A stretch of 64,000 nt of DNA from Sphingobacterium mizutaii (lineage in GTDB: Bacteria > Bacteroidota > Bacteroidia > Sphingobacteriales > Sphingobacteriaceae). Location of the stretch: the NCBI RefSeq assembly GCF_900187125.1, contig NZ_LT906468.1, positions 620,001 through 684,000 on the forward strand. The letters are read 5' to 3'. The notes beneath the pieces were generated by a model. The model did no database searches and was not told the origin of the DNA. It saw only the letters and a program-made list of their open reading frames with translations. Below are positions 28,825-38,213 of the stretch, piece after piece. The translations under genes were made by a program, and so were the position numbers. The first letter of the stretch is position 1. Each line of letters begins with the position of its first letter.

Positions 28825-28852
28825 GAATATAACAACGGCGGAAGGAATCATA

Positions 28853-29404
28853 GTGGACAAGAACCTTACAACAGATAATCCAATTGCGATTCAGGCTTTG
28901 ATGTCTGAAACGGTATTTGCTATCCCTGGTTCGGTAATGCCCATCGTAGAGACCCAAACCGTTGGATCCCAACATACAACTCTTCAGCAAGGGCATTTTG
29001 ATGCCTCTGCTGAAGAGTTTGTTTATCAAGGGGACAAGTCGACTGGGATATTGTTTATCCTTCGTTATCCCGACTACCCTTACTTCTCGCCACAGGCAGA
29101 AGAAGCTTTCCTAAAAACCATCGGCGCCCTACAATTGAATGCAGGTAACGTAGCGGTGGTCAATTTGGCAAATCCACACAATCCAAATGAATGGAAGCAG
29201 ATCATGCAGTTTTTCCAACCCAAGAAAATTACGCTTCTAGGCGTGGAACCTACCTCATTGAAACTCCCAGAGATCGGCCATAACTCCTATATGCGAGGAA
29301 AGATCGCGACAGTGTTCAATACCTTTAGTTTTGAAGAGATGTTTGCCGATGTCCAGAAAAAGAAATTGTTCTGGAATGAGTTCAAGACCTTTATTCAGTC
29401 CTAA
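28853..29404 (+). CDS. Conserved hypothetical protein, possibly HolD/uracil-glycosylase-like fold
   Basis: The product is 183 residues from a GTG at 28853; an ATG at 28901 is an alternative, and AAGGA lies about 8 nt before the GTG. The protein is soluble with an alternating beta-alpha pattern: GILFILRYPDYPY, VAVVNLANPH, KKITLLGVEP, then a C-terminal segment ending in FADVQKKKLFWNEFK. The last part, an acidic helix followed by a Trp helix, recalls the end of DNA polymerase III psi (HolD) and of uracil-DNA-glycosylase-fold proteins. That is pattern memory, not proof. It lies 28 bp after the DHS-like gene and 74 bp before rdgB. Confidence 0.7.
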   Translation: MDKNLTTDNPIAIQALMSETVFAIPGSVMPIVETQTVGSQHTTLQQGHFDASAEEFVYQGDKSTGILFILRYPDYPYFSPQAEEAFLKTIGALQLNAGNVAVVNLANPHNPNEWKQIMQFFQPKKITLLGVEPTSLKLPEIGHNSYMRGKIATVFNTFSFEEMFADVQKKKLFWNEFKTFIQS

Positions 29405-29431
29405 TTTTCTGATTTTATCTTCCTTCTTTTC

Positions 29432-29460
29432 TTGATTGCTTAAATAGAATGCTATTTTTG
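29432..29460 (+). promoter_or_regulatory. Promoter of rdgB
   Basis: TTG at 29432-29434 and TATTTTTG at 29453-29460 are 18 bp apart, one less than the usual Bacteroidetes spacing. The -7 element ends 18 bp before the ATG. Confidence 0.55.
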
Positions 29461-29478
29461 GAGCTTAATCATTGAGCT

Positions 29479-30054
29479 ATGGAATTGGTATTTGCTACAA
29501 ACAACGCACATAAACTGGAAGAAGTACAACAGATGGTCGGAGATAAATTTGTCTTGAAGTCTCTGGCTGACATAGGCTGTGATGATGATATTCCGGAGAC
29601 TGGGGTTACTTTCCAAGAGAATGCCAAGCAAAAAACCGATTACCTATTCCAAAAATATAGCATTGATTGTTTCGGGGATGACTCAGGACTGGAAATAGAT
29701 GCCTTGAATGGTGAACCGGGGGTGTATTCTGCACGTTATTCTGGATCTAGGGATATGGAAAAGAACATTGACCTGGTTTTGGAAAAGCTGCAAGGTCAAG
29801 AAGATCGCAAGGCCAGGTTCAAGACGGTTATTTCCCTATTCTTACAAGGTGAGCAGTATTTCTTTGAAGGTACTGTGGAGGGAAGGATCATTGCTGGCAG
29901 GACCGGAACAGCGGGATTTGGCTATGATCCGATCTTTATTCCGGATGGCTATGATCAGACTTTTGCGGAAATGAGCTTGGAGGAAAAAAATAAAATCAGC
30001 CATCGCTCGAAGGCTGTATCCAAATTGGTTGAATTTCTGAATTCCCAACAATAA
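29479..30054 (+). CDS. rdgB: Non-canonical purine NTP pyrophosphatase RdgB/HAM1
   Basis: This 191-residue house-cleaning enzyme hydrolyses dITP, ITP and XTP to the monophosphates so that deaminated purines stay out of DNA. Family segments are FATNNAHKLEEVQQM at the N-terminus (Lys contacts phosphate), FGDDSGLEIDALNGEPGVYS (metal-binding acidic residues near 70), GFGYDPIFIPDG near 150 and a closing NKISHRSKA. Length is normal. It has its own promoter, and no hairpin is obvious after it. Confidence 0.95.
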   Translation: MELVFATNNAHKLEEVQQMVGDKFVLKSLADIGCDDDIPETGVTFQENAKQKTDYLFQKYSIDCFGDDSGLEIDALNGEPGVYSARYSGSRDMEKNIDLVLEKLQGQEDRKARFKTVISLFLQGEQYFFEGTVEGRIIAGRTGTAGFGYDPIFIPDGYDQTFAEMSLEEKNKISHRSKAVSKLVEFLNSQQ

Positions 30055-30310
30055 ATTTGAATTTACGAAATTTGACGAATTCAGGCAATGTTAATAATTT
30101 AGGTTTTCTTTTTAGTTAACATTGGGTTAACAGAAGCTTGCATAATGTCTCCTTTTTGCTGGATAAATATCGTTTTGTTAACGAATTCATTTAACTAATA
30201 AGTAATAGTTAACAATTTTCTCATTATTTAGTTACTTAATCTTTTTGTTGTGTTAATGTTTCCTTAAATGTACGGGGGTACTTTTACGCCAAATATTAAC
30301 CCACATTTCA
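30055..30310 (+). promoter_or_regulatory. Regulatory spacer of the second SusC/SusD operon with four GTTAAC sites
   Basis: Four copies of the palindrome GTTAAC lie at 30115-30120, 30126-30131, 30177-30182 and 30208-30213. The first two are 11 bp apart. The region is AT-rich, has no reading frame and lies directly before susC. The clustering suggests a bound regulator, but the hexamer is AT-rich and short. TACTTTTA near 30281 is a weak -7 match. Confidence 0.35.
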
Positions 30311-33300
30311 ATGAGATTAATTAAAGCTCCAAAGCTGTATTTAGCGGCTTTTTTGCTTGCAGGATTTCAAATCCCAAGCTCCCATAGTATGGCTGAGGTT
30401 TTATCCATTGTCCAGGACCAACAGGTCTTTACGGGCAAAGTCATGGATGAATCTGCTCGCCCTATCCAAGGTGCCACTGTTAAGAATTTAAACGCAGGAA
30501 TTTCTACCCAAACGGATGAAAATGGTCAATTCAGTTTACGGGTTTCCAAAGGAGAGTCTATCCAGATCAGTTCGATCGGTTATGACAGCAAAATCTTTGT
30601 CATCGATGAACAGACTAGTTTTACCTTGAATTCCAATTCATCCAATTTAGAGGAACTGGTGGTCATCGGTTATGGATCCCAGAAGAAGGTCAACCTTTCA
30701 GGGGCCGTAGATTATGTCAGTGGTAAGGAACTCGAGAGCCGCCCCATTGCCAATGTGTCCCAAGGTTTGCAGGGTTTAGTGCCTAACTTGAATGTGCAGT
30801 TCAACTCTGGTGCTCCAGGTGAAGCCGCCAAGATCAATATTCGTGGTATCACTTCGATCAATGGTGGTGATCCTTTGATCTTGCTCGATAACGTGCCTAT
30901 CAGTTCCGCAGAATTGAACAGGATCTCACCACAGGATATCGAATCCATGTCGGTGATCAAAGATGCGTCTGCCGCTGCTATTTACGGGGCAAGAGCCTCC
31001 TTCGGGGTAATTCTGATTACCTCCAAATCCGGTAAAGGTGCCCTTAAAATCAATTACAGCAATAACTTTACATGGAATACCCCAACGGTAATCCCAGATA
31101 AGATTACCGACCCTTATGTGTTCTCCCGTTTATTGGAAACTTCCACGGATAATACACCTTGGGATAACGTGAACTTCTCTGAACAATACTATCAATATGC
31201 GAAGGAAAGATCGGACAACCCAAGCATCGCTGATGTAAGGATCGATCCAAGTAATCCAAAACAATGGGAGTATATGGGTAATAGGGATTGGACCCGTTAT
31301 TTTCTTTCCGACTGGAACAATACCCATAACCATGATTTATCGATTTCTGGATCGAGTGATAAAGTCAATTATTATATCAGTACCGGTTATAATCGTCAAA
31401 ATTCTCCTATTAAAATCGCAGAGGACTATTTTGATCGATATAGTATCAGGTCCAAGGTGAATTATAAACTGAACGATTACCTTTCAGTAGGTAATAATAC
31501 TGTAATTGGATTGAACGAAAGGGTAAATCCATCCCTGTATGATTCCCCAAGTTCCATGGCGGAAATTTACCATGTATTTCCAACCAGTACCTTGAAAAAT
31601 CCTGATGGAAGTTGGGCATATTCCGATGAACAACGTAATACTGGTGCAGGCCGAATTGCGGCTAAAATGGTCGACGGGGGACAGATGAGGACAAAACGTA
31701 ATGATCTGCAATCTACCTTCAATGCTGAATTAAGATTGTTCGAAAACAAGTTTAAGATCAATGCAGACTATACCTTCCAAAGAAATACAAGGAACTTAAA
31801 CAGGTATACGACCAGGTATAAGATTGGATATGGTCCAGGCGATATCCGTGAGGAAGGGATTTCTTCAGCCTATCGTGAAGCAGGGTTTTCTTACTATAAT
31901 GTCTACAATATTTTTGGAACCTATAGCCAGACCTTTGATAAGCATCAGGTAACAGCGGTACTAGGTTTCAACCAAGAGGATTATCGATTAGAAAACATTA
32001 TTGCTGAGCGGCAAGGTTTGATCTCTGACCTTTTCCCAACCGTGGCCTTGGCGACCGGTACTGCTCAAGTAGGCGAGGGAATCGACAAGTATGCCTTGCG
32101 CGGAGCATTCTATCGCTTGAACTATATCTATGATGATAAGTATATCATCGAATTGAATGGCCGTTATGATGGTTCATCCAGATTTCCGAAGGCTAGCCGA
32201 TTTGGTTTTTTCCCATCGGGTTCAGCGGCTTGGTTGATCAACAAGGAAAACTTCCTATCGGATGTCAACTGGTTAAGCCAATTGAAAGTTAGGGGTTCTT
32301 ATGGTGAATTAGGTAACCAAGCGGTGTCAAACTTTGGTTATATCCCGACCATGGAACCTTATGAATCTCCATATTTAATTGGAGGTAAAGTGAATCCATC
32401 GATTAAAGCTCCAGGCTTGGTATCTAACCATTATACTTGGGAAAAAGTGAAAACCTACAACTTAGGTTTGGACTTTGGCTTTATGCAGAATAAGTTTAAT
32501 GGTTCATTCGATATCTACCGTAGAAATACAATCGGTATGTTGACCTTTGGAAAGGAACTTCCTAAAGTCTTGGGAGTAAAGGAACCGAATGAAAATGCTG
32601 CTGACCTGGCAACCAACGGATGGGAATTGACCTTGTCATATAATGATTCCAAAGATGTTTCGGGATCGATCCTGAACTTTGGGGCTACTTTTGTGCTTTC
32701 GGACTCCCGCGCTAAGATTACCAAATTTGATAACCCGAACAATAGGATTACCCAATTCTATAAGGGTATGGAACTGGGCGAGATCTGGGGATTGGAAAGT
32801 GATGGTTTCTTTAAAAACCAAGAAGAGATCAATAAGCTCGATCAAACCTCGATCATTCCATGGGGAGCCTTATCCATTGTGCCGGGATGGCCGAAATTTG
32901 TCGATCAAGACGGTAATGGTAAAATTGAAAAAGGCTATGTCTTGGGCGATACCAAAGACTTGAAAATTATTGGTAATTCTACTCCGCGATACAATTTTGG
33001 CCTGAACTTGAATGCTAGCTGGAAAGGTTTTGATGTGCGCGCATTTTTACAAGGAATTGGCAAGCGAGATTATTATCCACTGGATTACCTATACTGGGGT
33101 GTTTACCAACAACCTTATGGTAATATCTATTCCCACCTTCTGGATTTCTATCGTCCTAACAATGATTCAGATGCTGACCGTGCTAAACATTCTGCGGCAT
33201 ATTTAGCCTTGGGCTTGGCCGATCAGAATTTGGATGCCAAATATCCAGTACTGCAATCTTGGTTAGCGGATTTGAACTTAGGAACTCGTGTGGATGAGGC

Positions 33301-33604
33301 CCAAGGTGCTGCCATTCCGCAGACCAGGTATTTATTGAATGCAGCTTATTTGCGATTCAAGAACCTAACTATAGGTTATACCATTCCAAGTCATTTATTA
33401 CAGAAAGCCAGAGTTAAGAACCTTAGAGTCTATGTCAGTGCAGAAAACCTGATGGAATGGTCAGCGGTGAAACGCTATTTTGACCCAGAGGTCTTGAACA
33501 TCAACACCTATACAGACCCAACCGTAGCAAGAAAGAGAGAGGGTAATGGAGCGATGTATCCATTCCAACGAAGTTTCTCTGCTGGTCTACAATTAACTTT
33601 TTAA
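30311..33604 (+). CDS. SusC/RagA-type TonB-dependent outer-membrane transporter (pair 2)
   Basis: This 1097-residue transporter has an N-terminal signal region, then a carboxypeptidase-like domain (about 40-100: FTGKVMDESARPIQGATV). The SusC signature LEELVVIGYGSQKKVNLSG leads into the plug (about 115-245) with LILLDNVPI and AIYGARASFGVILITSK. The beta barrel runs to the end (FSAGLQLTF), with the usual aromatic C-terminal residue. The partner SusD begins 4 bp after the stop and a secreted phosphodiesterase follows, so this locus may import products of a phosphate-ester substrate. Confidence 0.93.
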   Translation: MRLIKAPKLYLAAFLLAGFQIPSSHSMAEVLSIVQDQQVFTGKVMDESARPIQGATVKNLNAGISTQTDENGQFSLRVSKGESIQISSIGYDSKIFVIDEQTSFTLNSNSSNLEELVVIGYGSQKKVNLSGAVDYVSGKELESRPIANVSQGLQGLVPNLNVQFNSGAPGEAAKINIRGITSINGGDPLILLDNVPISSAELNRISPQDIESMSVIKDASAAAIYGARASFGVILITSKSGKGALKINYSNNFTWNTPTVIPDKITDPYVFSRLLETSTDNTPWDNVNFSEQYYQYAKERSDNPSIADVRIDPSNPKQWEYMGNRDWTRYFLSDWNNTHNHDLSISGSSDKVNYYISTGYNRQNSPIKIAEDYFDRYSIRSKVNYKLNDYLSVGNNTVIGLNERVNPSLYDSPSSMAEIYHVFPTSTLKNPDGSWAYSDEQRNTGAGRIAAKMVDGGQMRTKRNDLQSTFNAELRLFENKFKINADYTFQRNTRNLNRYTTRYKIGYGPGDIREEGISSAYREAGFSYYNVYNIFGTYSQTFDKHQVTAVLGFNQEDYRLENIIAERQGLISDLFPTVALATGTAQVGEGIDKYALRGAFYRLNYIYDDKYIIELNGRYDGSSRFPKASRFGFFPSGSAAWLINKENFLSDVNWLSQLKVRGSYGELGNQAVSNFGYIPTMEPYESPYLIGGKVNPSIKAPGLVSNHYTWEKVKTYNLGLDFGFMQNKFNGSFDIYRRNTIGMLTFGKELPKVLGVKEPNENAADLATNGWELTLSYNDSKDVSGSILNFGATFVLSDSRAKITKFDNPNNRITQFYKGMELGEIWGLESDGFFKNQEEINKLDQTSIIPWGALSIVPGWPKFVDQDGNGKIEKGYVLGDTKDLKIIGNSTPRYNFGLNLNASWKGFDVRAFLQGIGKRDYYPLDYLYWGVYQQPYGNIYSHLLDFYRPNNDSDADRAKHSAAYLALGLADQNLDAKYPVLQSWLADLNLGTRVDEAQGAAIPQTRYLLNAAYLRFKNLTIGYTIPSHLLQKARVKNLRVYVSAENLMEWSAVKRYFDPEVLNINTYTDPTVARKREGNGAMYPFQRSFSAGLQLTF

Positions 33605-33608
33605 AATA

Positions 33609-35408
33609 ATGAAACGATATATCAAATTAAGTTTATTGACTGCCTCCTTGCTAACGTTTGCAGGGTGTAATGACAGTTACCTCGATCAATTGCCTGAAAC
33701 GATGGTTCAGAAGGAGAACTTCTTCAAGACCGAATCCGATCTGGACATGTATGCCTTGAACCTGTACGATTTCTTGGACAATGGATTTTACGAACAAGAC
33801 GCGACAACAGATAACGCAAGTACCACCGGAAATAAGGAAATCAAAAACATCTTGTTGGGTACAGCTTCTGAATCCAACATTACAGAAGGTTGGAACTGGC
33901 AGAAGCTACGGGATATCAACTTTATGTTGGAAAACCTATCGAAAGCAAACATCTCTGAAGCTAAGCTGAAGCATTATGAAGGTTTAGCTCGATATTTCAG
34001 GGCAAGGTTCTATGTGAGTAAAGTTCAGCGCTTTTCGGATGTGCCTTGGATAGATAAGGTGGTTAAAGTTGAAGATGAGGCTGTTTTATTTGGCAAAAGA
34101 GATCCAAGGGAACTGGTGGTTGGAAAAATAATGGAAGACTTTAAGTTCGCTTTTGAGAATGTTGAAACGACCAAGATTCCAGGAAAAGTAAACAAATGGG
34201 TAATAGGCCAGGAATATAGCCGCTTTGCCCTGTTTGAAGGTACTTACAGGAAATACCATAAATACCTAGGTTTGGATAAGACTGCCGCTAATTTCTTGAC
34301 TATTGCCTATCAGACTGCTGAAAGCATCATGAACAATGGAGGTTATGCTATCCACAATACCGGCAAGGTAGAATCGGATTATGCTTCATTGTACAATAAT
34401 GCCAATCTGGAAAACAATAGTGAGGTTGTCCTTGGTAGATTTTATGCGAACAATGTCATCAATCGTTCGGATTGGCCGGGGATGTTTGGAAATTATGAGT
34501 ATTATCCACTTCGAGATGTGGTGCAGAGTTATCTGATGAAGGATGGTTCGATCTATACCAACAAGCCGGGCTATGAAAAGTTTTCCTTTGTGGAAGAGTT
34601 TAAGGATAGAGATCCTAGGTTGGCCCAAACCTATGCTGCACCGGGTTGGAATCTGGTATATGTCAGTACCTATTCACAGGGGCCAGGTTTATATGTACAG
34701 CAATTGAGCAAGAACTTTTCAGGTTACCACCAGATCAAAGGTTTCTTAAATACCAGTGTTCAAGAAGAGCGATACAATGTAGATATCCCACTTTACCGCT
34801 ATGCGGAAGTGTTATTGACCTTTGCAGAGGCTAAGGCCGAATTGGGGATCTTGAACAATCAAGGAGATTTAGATAAATCCGTTAACCTATTGCGAAAGAG
34901 AGCGGGGATGCCGGATATGACCCTGAACCCAGTATTGGATCCTAAAATGGCCAATGATTTCAAGGAGACGGCTGGCCCTAACCAAAGTTTGATCCTGGAA
35001 ATCAGGAGAGAGCGTAGGGTGGAATTGGCTTTTGAAGGATTCCGTTTTAATGATTTGATGCGTTGGAAAGCAGGTAAACTATTGGAAAGAAAACCACAGG
35101 GGATCTATTTCAAAGGTTTGGGGAATCATGACGTTACGGGTGACGGTATTGCTGACATCAAATTGATCCCGAGCAATGAGTCCTTGCCGGAGGTAAGAGA
35201 AAAGAACAGTTTAGGTGTGACCTTAAGATATTATAAGGTCGGAAGAATTGGGCAAGATGTATCTGTGTTTTTAAGTGAAGGAAATTCTGGATATATTGAT
35301 GTGGTCGATAAAGTCGGTACTTTTGAAGATCCTAAATATTACTATAGACCAATTCCTAAAAACGATAGGGATATCAATCCGAGTCTTGAACAAATCTTTG
35401 GATGGTAA
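33609..35408 (+). CDS. SusD/RagB-family nutrient-binding lipoprotein (pair 2)
   Basis: This 599-residue lipoprotein has the lipobox Thr-Phe-Ala-Gly-Cys with Cys20. SusD landmarks are INFMLENLSKANISEAK, the TPR segment ARYFRARFYVSKVQRFSDV, PLYRYAEVLLTFAEAKAELG, and EIRRERRVELAFEGFRFNDLM, closing with YRPIPKNDRDINP. It captures the ligand at the cell surface for the SusC transporter encoded just before it (4-bp gap). The next gene follows directly with an 18-bp gap to its ATG, so all three are one operon. Ligand unknown. Confidence 0.93.
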   Translation: MKRYIKLSLLTASLLTFAGCNDSYLDQLPETMVQKENFFKTESDLDMYALNLYDFLDNGFYEQDATTDNASTTGNKEIKNILLGTASESNITEGWNWQKLRDINFMLENLSKANISEAKLKHYEGLARYFRARFYVSKVQRFSDVPWIDKVVKVEDEAVLFGKRDPRELVVGKIMEDFKFAFENVETTKIPGKVNKWVIGQEYSRFALFEGTYRKYHKYLGLDKTAANFLTIAYQTAESIMNNGGYAIHNTGKVESDYASLYNNANLENNSEVVLGRFYANNVINRSDWPGMFGNYEYYPLRDVVQSYLMKDGSIYTNKPGYEKFSFVEEFKDRDPRLAQTYAAPGWNLVYVSTYSQGPGLYVQQLSKNFSGYHQIKGFLNTSVQEERYNVDIPLYRYAEVLLTFAEAKAELGILNNQGDLDKSVNLLRKRAGMPDMTLNPVLDPKMANDFKETAGPNQSLILEIRRERRVELAFEGFRFNDLMRWKAGKLLERKPQGIYFKGLGNHDVTGDGIADIKLIPSNESLPEVREKNSLGVTLRYYKVGRIGQDVSVFLSEGNSGYIDVVDKVGTFEDPKYYYRPIPKNDRDINPSLEQIFGW

Positions 35409-35426
35409 TTGAATAAATTAAACACT

Positions 35427-36674
35427 ATGAAAAAAATCAGTTTAATCCTTGCTTGCCTATGTAGCTTCAGCTTACTTTTTGCGCAAGCTCCGAAAACTAA
35501 AAAAGCAATCGTTATCATCGTAGATGGTATTCCTGCAGATGTGAAGGAAAAGGTTAGCACGCCTTTTATTGATGCAGTAAGTCAAATTGGAGGTTATACC
35601 CGTGCGACCATGGGTGGAGAAAAGGCGGGATATTCGCAGACTCCTACCATTTCGGCGGTTTGCTACACCAGTATGATCACTGGTACTTGGGGGAACAAGC
35701 ACAATGTTTGGGATAATAGCTTGGAAGATCCAAACTATAACTATTGGACTTTGTTCAGGTTTCTGAAGCATGATCAAAAAGACAGGAAGATCGGGATTTA
35801 TTCCACTTGGTTAGATAATAGGACAAAATTGATCGGAGAGGGCTTGCCACAGACCGAACAATTGAAGTTTGATTACCATTATGATGGATATGAATTGGAT
35901 ACAGCTCGTTTTCCGCATGATAAACAGTCGAAGTATATTAATAATATTGATGAGGAGGTGGTGAAGGAAGCCAGTCAGAGTATCAGAAAAGATGCACCTG
36001 ATTTCAGTTGGGTCTATCTTCAGTATACTGATGATATTGGACACCACTTTGGGGATAGTCCTGAAATGGAAAAGGCAGTACAGATTGCGGACCGTCAGGT
36101 TGGAGATTTATTTGCTGCCGTGCAATATAGGGAGCAGTATTTTAATGAAGATTGGATGTTTGTCGTGATCACCGATCATGGTAGGGATGTAGCAACCGGT
36201 GAAAGCCATGGTGGACAGACTGACCGGGAGAGAGGAATATGGATTGCAACCAACAAAAAGGGATTGAACAAGCATTTTTATGCGCATACTCCTGAGATCG
36301 TCGATATTTTACCTTCGATGGCTAGACATTTAGGGGTAAATATTTCAAAAGAGCAGCAGTATGAATTAGATGGTGTGCCATTTGTTGGTGAAGTTTCCAT
36401 TGCGCATCCAAAGGCTATGCTGAAAGATGATAGTTTGGTTCTGAGCTGGACCAGTCTGCAAAGAAATGATAAGGTGAAGATTTTGGTATCAGGAACGAAC
36501 AACTTCAAGCAACATGGCGTAAAGGGAAATGATAAGTATATTGATTTAGGGGATTATGAGCAAAGCTCAGGGGCCGTGAAAGTCAAACTGCCAAAGGAAT
36601 TGAAAGACAGCAAAATGCTAAAGGTGGTATTTGAAGGTAAAGACAATACCTTGAACCGCTGGATCGTGAGATAA
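35427..36674 (+). CDS. Secreted nucleotide pyrophosphatase/phosphodiesterase (alkaline phosphatase superfamily)
   Basis: The product is 415 residues from ATG 35427; a TTG at 35409 would add six residues before a complete signal peptide (ending near residue 20, LLFAQ). The core carries the two-metal site of type I phosphodiesterases: Asp33 in IIVDGIPADV, the nucleophile threonine in QTPTISAVCYTSMITG (about Thr74), YTDDIGHHFG, and VITDHGRD. A short beta domain follows (about 330-415). The family cleaves phosphodiester or pyrophosphate bonds in nucleotides and head groups. Being third in a SusCD operon, it probably works in the periplasm on the imported ligand; substrate unknown. Confidence 0.88.
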   Translation: MKKISLILACLCSFSLLFAQAPKTKKAIVIIVDGIPADVKEKVSTPFIDAVSQIGGYTRATMGGEKAGYSQTPTISAVCYTSMITGTWGNKHNVWDNSLEDPNYNYWTLFRFLKHDQKDRKIGIYSTWLDNRTKLIGEGLPQTEQLKFDYHYDGYELDTARFPHDKQSKYINNIDEEVVKEASQSIRKDAPDFSWVYLQYTDDIGHHFGDSPEMEKAVQIADRQVGDLFAAVQYREQYFNEDWMFVVITDHGRDVATGESHGGQTDRERGIWIATNKKGLNKHFYAHTPEIVDILPSMARHLGVNISKEQQYELDGVPFVGEVSIAHPKAMLKDDSLVLSWTSLQRNDKVKILVSGTNNFKQHGVKGNDKYIDLGDYEQSSGAVKVKLPKELKDSKMLKVVFEGKDNTLNRWIVR

Positions 36675-36702
36675 TAAGCAATAAGATTTATTAAAAATAA
36701 GA

Positions 36703-36727
36703 AAGAGGCTGCATGACGCAGCCTCTT
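36703..36727. terminator. Bidirectional terminator between SusCD loci 2 and 3
   Basis: AAGAGGCTGC, loop ATGAC, GCAGCCTCTT, a perfect 10-bp stem between two convergent operons. T-rich sequence follows on both strands. Confidence 0.85.
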
Positions 36728-36753
36728 CTTCATTACAATTAACTTAATATTTA

Positions 36754-38202
36754 TTATTTACTTACCCCAGGGTTCGTGATTGTTTCGCCTAGTGGAATTG
36801 GGAATATATAACGCTCATCCGTAGGCTGTATCAAACGGCCTGCACCTACAGAATTGATCGGCATATTCCTGCGTTGTAAGTCCGGAACACGAAGACCTTC
36901 GCCTAAGAACTCAATTCTACGTTCTAATAAGATAGCATCTACCAAAGCCGCTTTATTTGCAAAAGTAGGGAAGGTGTAAGCCGCATCGGAACGATTGCGA
37001 ACCGCTTTCAATAAAGCCAAGGCTCTAGTTTGGGAACCAGCTTCTGCTTCAGCTTCTGCCAAGTTCAAAAGAACCTCCGAATATCTAATTACAGGAATCC
37101 AATCCAAATAAGGAGAAGCAGCCGAGAACTTTGTTAAGATATTCATATCACCTTTGGATGATTTTCCTGTTAAATCTTTCTTGCGGGCATCGGTTGTTGG
37201 CCAGGCTGGATTCGAAAAGATACCTCCTTCTGCTAATGAATACTCAATATTTCCTTCATTGTAATAATAACCCAATTGGTTTTGCGTACCAGGGGCATTA
37301 TTGGCTTCAAAAGGGAAACTTAAGATACGTTCGTTGATTTTGAAATTCGAGAACACATCGGTAATGGCAGGAGCCAGTTGATGCGGAACACCTGAGCTAG
37401 CCCTGAATGGCGCTGTAGCACTTACGATTTTATTAGCTTCTGTAATGACCTTTGCATAATCTTTCATGGCTAGTAAGACACGGGTTTTGAATGCAATGAT
37501 CGTGTTTTTATGCGCACGTGTGCTCTGATCATCTTGAGAAGTATAGGTTGCAGGTACTGCTGCTTCCGCTTCATTCAAATCTTTTAGGATTTGGGCATAG
37601 ATGTCTTTGACAGGGCTTGCTGCTAAATCATTGTTTTCCGAGTTTCTTTCTGCCAATAAACGCAGAGGAATTCCTCTAGAGGCACCGTTGTCTGCTGCAT
37701 AAGGCTTAGCAAATAACTGCACCAAGGAATAATAAGTCAGCGCACGGATAAACTTAACTTCTGCAATCAATTGGGTTTTCTTATTGGCGTCTAGGATATC
37801 GGTGCCGACAGGTTCGATATCAGTCAAAAAGATATTGATGCGGTTAATGGTTAAATAACCTCTTACCCAAAAGTCAGAAACATAACTATCTGTTTCATCA
37901 TTGGAGAATTGGTAGGTTGAATAACCTGTAACGTTGTTAGTCCTTTCATTGACAAACTCTTCCGAACGGATATCGTTATAGATTAAGTAGCGGCCACCAT
38001 AAAATTGGCCATTCTTGATCGATGAATATATACCTACTACTTGGGATTCGATACGGTCTGCGCTAGAGAACACGAATTCACTAGGTATCGATAGTTCAGG
38101 GGATAGTTCCAAAAAGTCTTTTTTACAAGAGACGGTACTGAACAACAGTGGCGTTAGAACTAATAGCCCTGCTAATTTATTTTTGATTTTAAATCTTCTC
38201 AT
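36754..38202 (-). CDS. SusD/RagB-family nutrient-binding lipoprotein (pair 3)
   Basis: This 482-residue lipoprotein has the lipobox Ser-Thr-Val-Ser-Cys with Cys26. The start of the mature protein (KKDFLELSPE) and the segments INRINIFLTDIEP, KFIRALTYYSLVQLFAKPY, VIRYSEVLLNLAEAEAEAG, LERRIEFLGEGLRVPDLQRR and YIFPIPLGETITNPG are those of shorter SusD proteins. It is the lid partner of the SusC encoded 11 bp upstream. Unlike pair 2 it has no attached enzyme. Ligand unknown. Confidence 0.92.
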   Translation of the reverse strand: MRRFKIKNKLAGLLVLTPLLFSTVSCKKDFLELSPELSIPSEFVFSSADRIESQVVGIYSSIKNGQFYGGRYLIYNDIRSEEFVNERTNNVTGYSTYQFSNDETDSYVSDFWVRGYLTINRINIFLTDIEPVGTDILDANKKTQLIAEVKFIRALTYYSLVQLFAKPYAADNGASRGIPLRLLAERNSENNDLAASPVKDIYAQILKDLNEAEAAVPATYTSQDDQSTRAHKNTIIAFKTRVLLAMKDYAKVITEANKIVSATAPFRASSGVPHQLAPAITDVFSNFKINERILSFPFEANNAPGTQNQLGYYYNEGNIEYSLAEGGIFSNPAWPTTDARKKDLTGKSSKGDMNILTKFSAASPYLDWIPVIRYSEVLLNLAEAEAEAGSQTRALALLKAVRNRSDAAYTFPTFANKAALVDAILLERRIEFLGEGLRVPDLQRRNMPINSVGAGRLIQPTDERYIFPIPLGETITNPGVSK

Positions 38203-38213
38203 GACACAATTAA

